A stretch of DNA of 7,302 nt from SZUA-430 sp036840015 (GTDB lineage Bacteria > Pseudomonadota > Alphaproteobacteria > Micropepsales > Micropepsaceae), in assembly GCA_036840015.1 (NCBI GenBank), contig DAISVV010000163.1:1-7302 (forward strand). The letters are read 5' to 3'. Each line of letters starts with the position of its first letter. The stretch's first letter is position 1. Under the pieces are notes generated by a model. The model ran no database searches and was not told the origin of the DNA. It saw only the letters and a program-made list of their open reading frames with translations. The translations under genes were made by a program, and so were the position numbers. Of this stretch, positions 5,568-7,302 are shown piece by piece.

Positions 5568-6284
5568 ATGACCCCTGCATTCCGTTGCCCCGTTTATTGC
5601 GCCCTCGACACCACCGACCTTGGCAAGGCGATGGAGCTTGCCGTCGCGATCAAGCCGTGGGTCGGTGGCATCAAGCTCGGGCTCGAATTCTTCAATGCGA
5701 ACGGCCCGCAAGGCATCGCAAGGCTCGCCGAGATCGGCCTGCCCGTCTTCGCCGACCTGAAGATGCACGACATCCCCAACACGGTGGCAGGCGGCATCCG
5801 CGCGGTACTGCCGCTCGGCATCTCGATCGTGAATGTGCATGCAGGCGGTGGCCGCGCCATGATGAAGGCCGCAGCCGAAGCTGCCGCAACCGCGGGCGCC
5901 CGCCGCCCCAAGGTCATCGCCGTGACCGTACTGACCAGCATGGACGTATCCGACCTGAACGAGACCGGCGTGCACGGCGCACCCGCCGACCAGGTCATCC
6001 GTCTGGCAACACTCGCGCGCGACGCCGGCATGGACGGCGTCGTCTGCAGCGCACACGAGATCGAACCGCTGCGCAAGGCGCTGGGTCCCGGCTTCATGCT
6101 CGTGGTTCCCGGCATCCGCCCCGCCGGTGCAGACACCGGGGACCAGAAGCGCATCATGACGCCGGCTGAGGCCCTGAAGCACGGTGCGGACTGGCTTGTG
6201 ATTGGCCGCCCCATAACGGGAGCAGCCGACCCGGCGTCAGCCGCGCGCGCCATCCATGACGAACTCCTGCGCGCGACCGCATGA
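5568..6284 (+). CDS. pyrF: Orotidine 5'-phosphate decarboxylase
   Basis: The enzyme converts OMP to UMP, the last step of de novo pyrimidine synthesis. The 238-residue TIM barrel shows ALDTTD (12-17), the GGIKLG strand with Lys36, the catalytic DLKMHD block (Asp63, Lys65, Asp68), VNVHAGGG (88-95), and the phosphate-binding VVPGIRP (179-185) and VIGRPIT (211-217). All key residues of the group I family are present and length is normal. ATG 5568 is preferred over an in-frame start at 5532, which would add a 12-residue tail lying within the proposed promoter. The stop overlaps the trpF start (ATGA), implying translational coupling. The start region has no ribosome binding site. Confidence 0.96.
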   Translation: MTPAFRCPVYCALDTTDLGKAMELAVAIKPWVGGIKLGLEFFNANGPQGIARLAEIGLPVFADLKMHDIPNTVAGGIRAVLPLGISIVNVHAGGGRAMMKAAAEAAATAGARRPKVIAVTVLTSMDVSDLNETGVHGAPADQVIRLATLARDAGMDGVVCSAHEIEPLRKALGPGFMLVVPGIRPAGADTGDQKRIMTPAEALKHGADWLVIGRPITGAADPASAARAIHDELLRATA

Positions 6285-6931
6285 GAAACGCGATCAAGAT
6301 CTGCGGGATCACGACGCCCGACAGCTTCGATTGCGCTGCACGGGCAGGCGCGTCCCACGCAGGCTTCGTGTTCTTCGAAAGGAGCCCCCGCAATATAGCG
6401 CCTGCGCAGGCCGCAGTCCTCGCGTCTCGCTCCAGTGCAGTATCGAGCGTGGCCCTGACCGTCGACGCAAACGACGAGACGCTGGCCGCCATCCTCTCGG
6501 CCGTCCACCCTGCCCTGATCCAGTTGCACGGCCACGAGACGCCCTCCCGCGTGCTGGAAGTCAGAGCACGGTTCGGCATTCCCGTAATGAAAGCCATTCC
6601 GCTCGCAGGCCCCGCTGACCTTGCCGTTGCCCGCAACTATGAGGAGGCGGCCGACATCCTTCTCTTTGACGCTGCACCAAAGGACCTGCCCGGCGGCAAC
6701 GGCGTCACCTTCGACTGGTCGCTTCTGGCAGGCACCATATGGCGCAGGCCCTGGTTCCTGTCCGGCGGCCTGACGCCCGAAAATGTGGCAGATGCGATTT
6801 ACCAAACAAGGCCGGGTGGCGTTGACGTATCGTCAGGTGTGGAGCACGCGCGCGGCATCAAGGACAATGCAAGCATCGAAGCATTTATCGCAAGCGCACG
6901 GCACGCATTCAGTGCTATCGCTGCACCCTAA
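6281..6931 (+). CDS. trpF: Phosphoribosylanthranilate isomerase
   Basis: The enzyme isomerises phosphoribosylanthranilate to CdRP, the third step of tryptophan synthesis from chorismate. The 216-residue TIM barrel starts with the KICGIT motif carrying the catalytic Cys8. It continues with GFVFFERSPRN (28-38), QLHGHE (81-86), the LLFDA strand with the catalytic acid Asp130, PGGNGVTFDW (137-146), FLSGGLTPENV (159-169) and GVDVSSGVE (180-188), the last two forming the phosphate-binding site. It is a stand-alone enzyme, not the TrpC-TrpF fusion of E. coli. It overlaps pyrF by 4 nt and precedes trpB by 15 nt. The trpF-trpB order is common in alphaproteobacteria, where trpA usually follows. Confidence 0.96.
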   Translation: MRNAIKICGITTPDSFDCAARAGASHAGFVFFERSPRNIAPAQAAVLASRSSAVSSVALTVDANDETLAAILSAVHPALIQLHGHETPSRVLEVRARFGIPVMKAIPLAGPADLAVARNYEEAADILLFDAAPKDLPGGNGVTFDWSLLAGTIWRRPWFLSGGLTPENVADAIYQTRPGGVDVSSGVEHARGIKDNASIEAFIASARHAFSAIAAP

Positions 6932-6946
6932 CCTCTGGCACAGCGC

Positions 6947-7302
6947 ATGAACACGTCTCAAAGGCCCAACTCCTTCCGGACAGGTCCGGACGAACACGGA
7001 CACTTCGGCATCTTCGGCGGCCGCTATGTCGCCGAGACGCTGATGCCACTGATCCTCGACCTGGAAAAGGCATACAATGCCGCCAAGGCCGATCCCTCCT
7101 TCCAGGCCGAGCTTGATGACTTCCTGGAGCATTATGTCGGTCGCCCCTCGCCGCTCTACTTCGCCGAGCGCCTGACCGCTTATTGGGGCGGACCGAAGAT
7201 CTGGTTCAAGCGCGACGAGCTGAACCACACCGGCGCCCACAAGATCAACAACTGCATGGGCCAGATCCTGCTCGCCCGCCGCATGGGCAAGAAGCGCATC
7301 AT
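6947..7302 (+). CDS. trpB: Tryptophan synthase beta chain (N-terminal part, cut by the window end)
   Basis: The beta subunit condenses indole with serine using PLP, receiving indole from TrpA through an internal tunnel. The 118 residues visible of a protein usually near 400 include GHFGIFGGRYVAETLMP (18-34), the GRPSPLYFAERL stretch (65-76), the KRDELNHTGAHKINN segment (88-102) with the PLP-binding Lys99, and the beginning of the following helix. The frame is open to the last base and no frameshift is seen. The ATG at 6947 gives a normal N-terminus; the Shine-Dalgarno before it is weak, so translation may depend on coupling to trpF. Confidence 0.97.
   Translation, partial: MNTSQRPNSFRTGPDEHGHFGIFGGRYVAETLMPLILDLEKAYNAAKADPSFQAELDDFLEHYVGRPSPLYFAERLTAYWGGPKIWFKRDELNHTGAHKINNCMGQILLARRMGKKRI

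Noticed and set aside
1..7302. Mobile element, CRISPR array, toxin-antitoxin or defence system
   Set aside because: No transposase or integrase motifs, no spaced direct repeats, no terminal inverted repeats and no composition break are visible. The tRNA edge could be an integration site in principle, but no attachment duplicate is seen inside the window.

Overview
The window is a 7.3 kb stretch of GC-rich chromosome from an alphaproteobacterium. Two things point there. The leftmost protein belongs to the TIGR02300/FYDLN-acid family, known essentially from Alphaproteobacteria. The order aroA-cmk-rpsA-ihfB-lapA-pyrF-trpF-trpB is also a familiar alphaproteobacterial housekeeping layout. The FYDLN protein keeps four zinc-ribbon cysteines, which from memory fits the Rhodospirillales side better than the rhizobia; this finer placement is inference.

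Left edge (1-619, minus strand): the 5' end of a tRNA, most likely tRNA-Ala, runs off the window. It is preceded by a good sigma-70-type promoter with a GC-rich discriminator. Upstream of that, on the same strand, is the FYDLN-acid protein, which starts at GTG. A divergent intergenic region of about 127 bp separates it from aroA.

Shikimate/nucleotide/translation block (747-4628, plus strand): aroA (class II-type EPSP synthase) overlaps cmk (cytidylate kinase) by 4 nt. A strong intrinsic terminator follows cmk. rpsA (ribosomal protein S1, six S1 repeats) comes next, with its own leader, a textbook Shine-Dalgarno site and a textbook terminator.

ihfB to trp block (4826-7302, plus strand): ihfB (integration host factor beta) and lapA (two-helix membrane protein) form a short pair. 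pyrF (OMP decarboxylase) has a promoter so close to its ATG that a leaderless transcript is predicted. pyrF overlaps trpF by ATGA, and trpB begins 15 nt after trpF and is cut by the window end. The trp genes carry out late steps of tryptophan synthesis, while aroA works upstream in chorismate synthesis.

I found no mobile element, CRISPR array, phage gene, defence system or obvious horizontally acquired segment. The window is essentially core genome. The items worth a second look are regulatory (leaderless pyrF, tRNA promoter with an overlapping inverted repeat, ihfB upstream palindrome, rpsA leader), the run of non-ATG starts, the glyphosate-pocket residue of AroA, the absence of lapB, and the poorly understood zinc-ribbon/acidic-tail protein.
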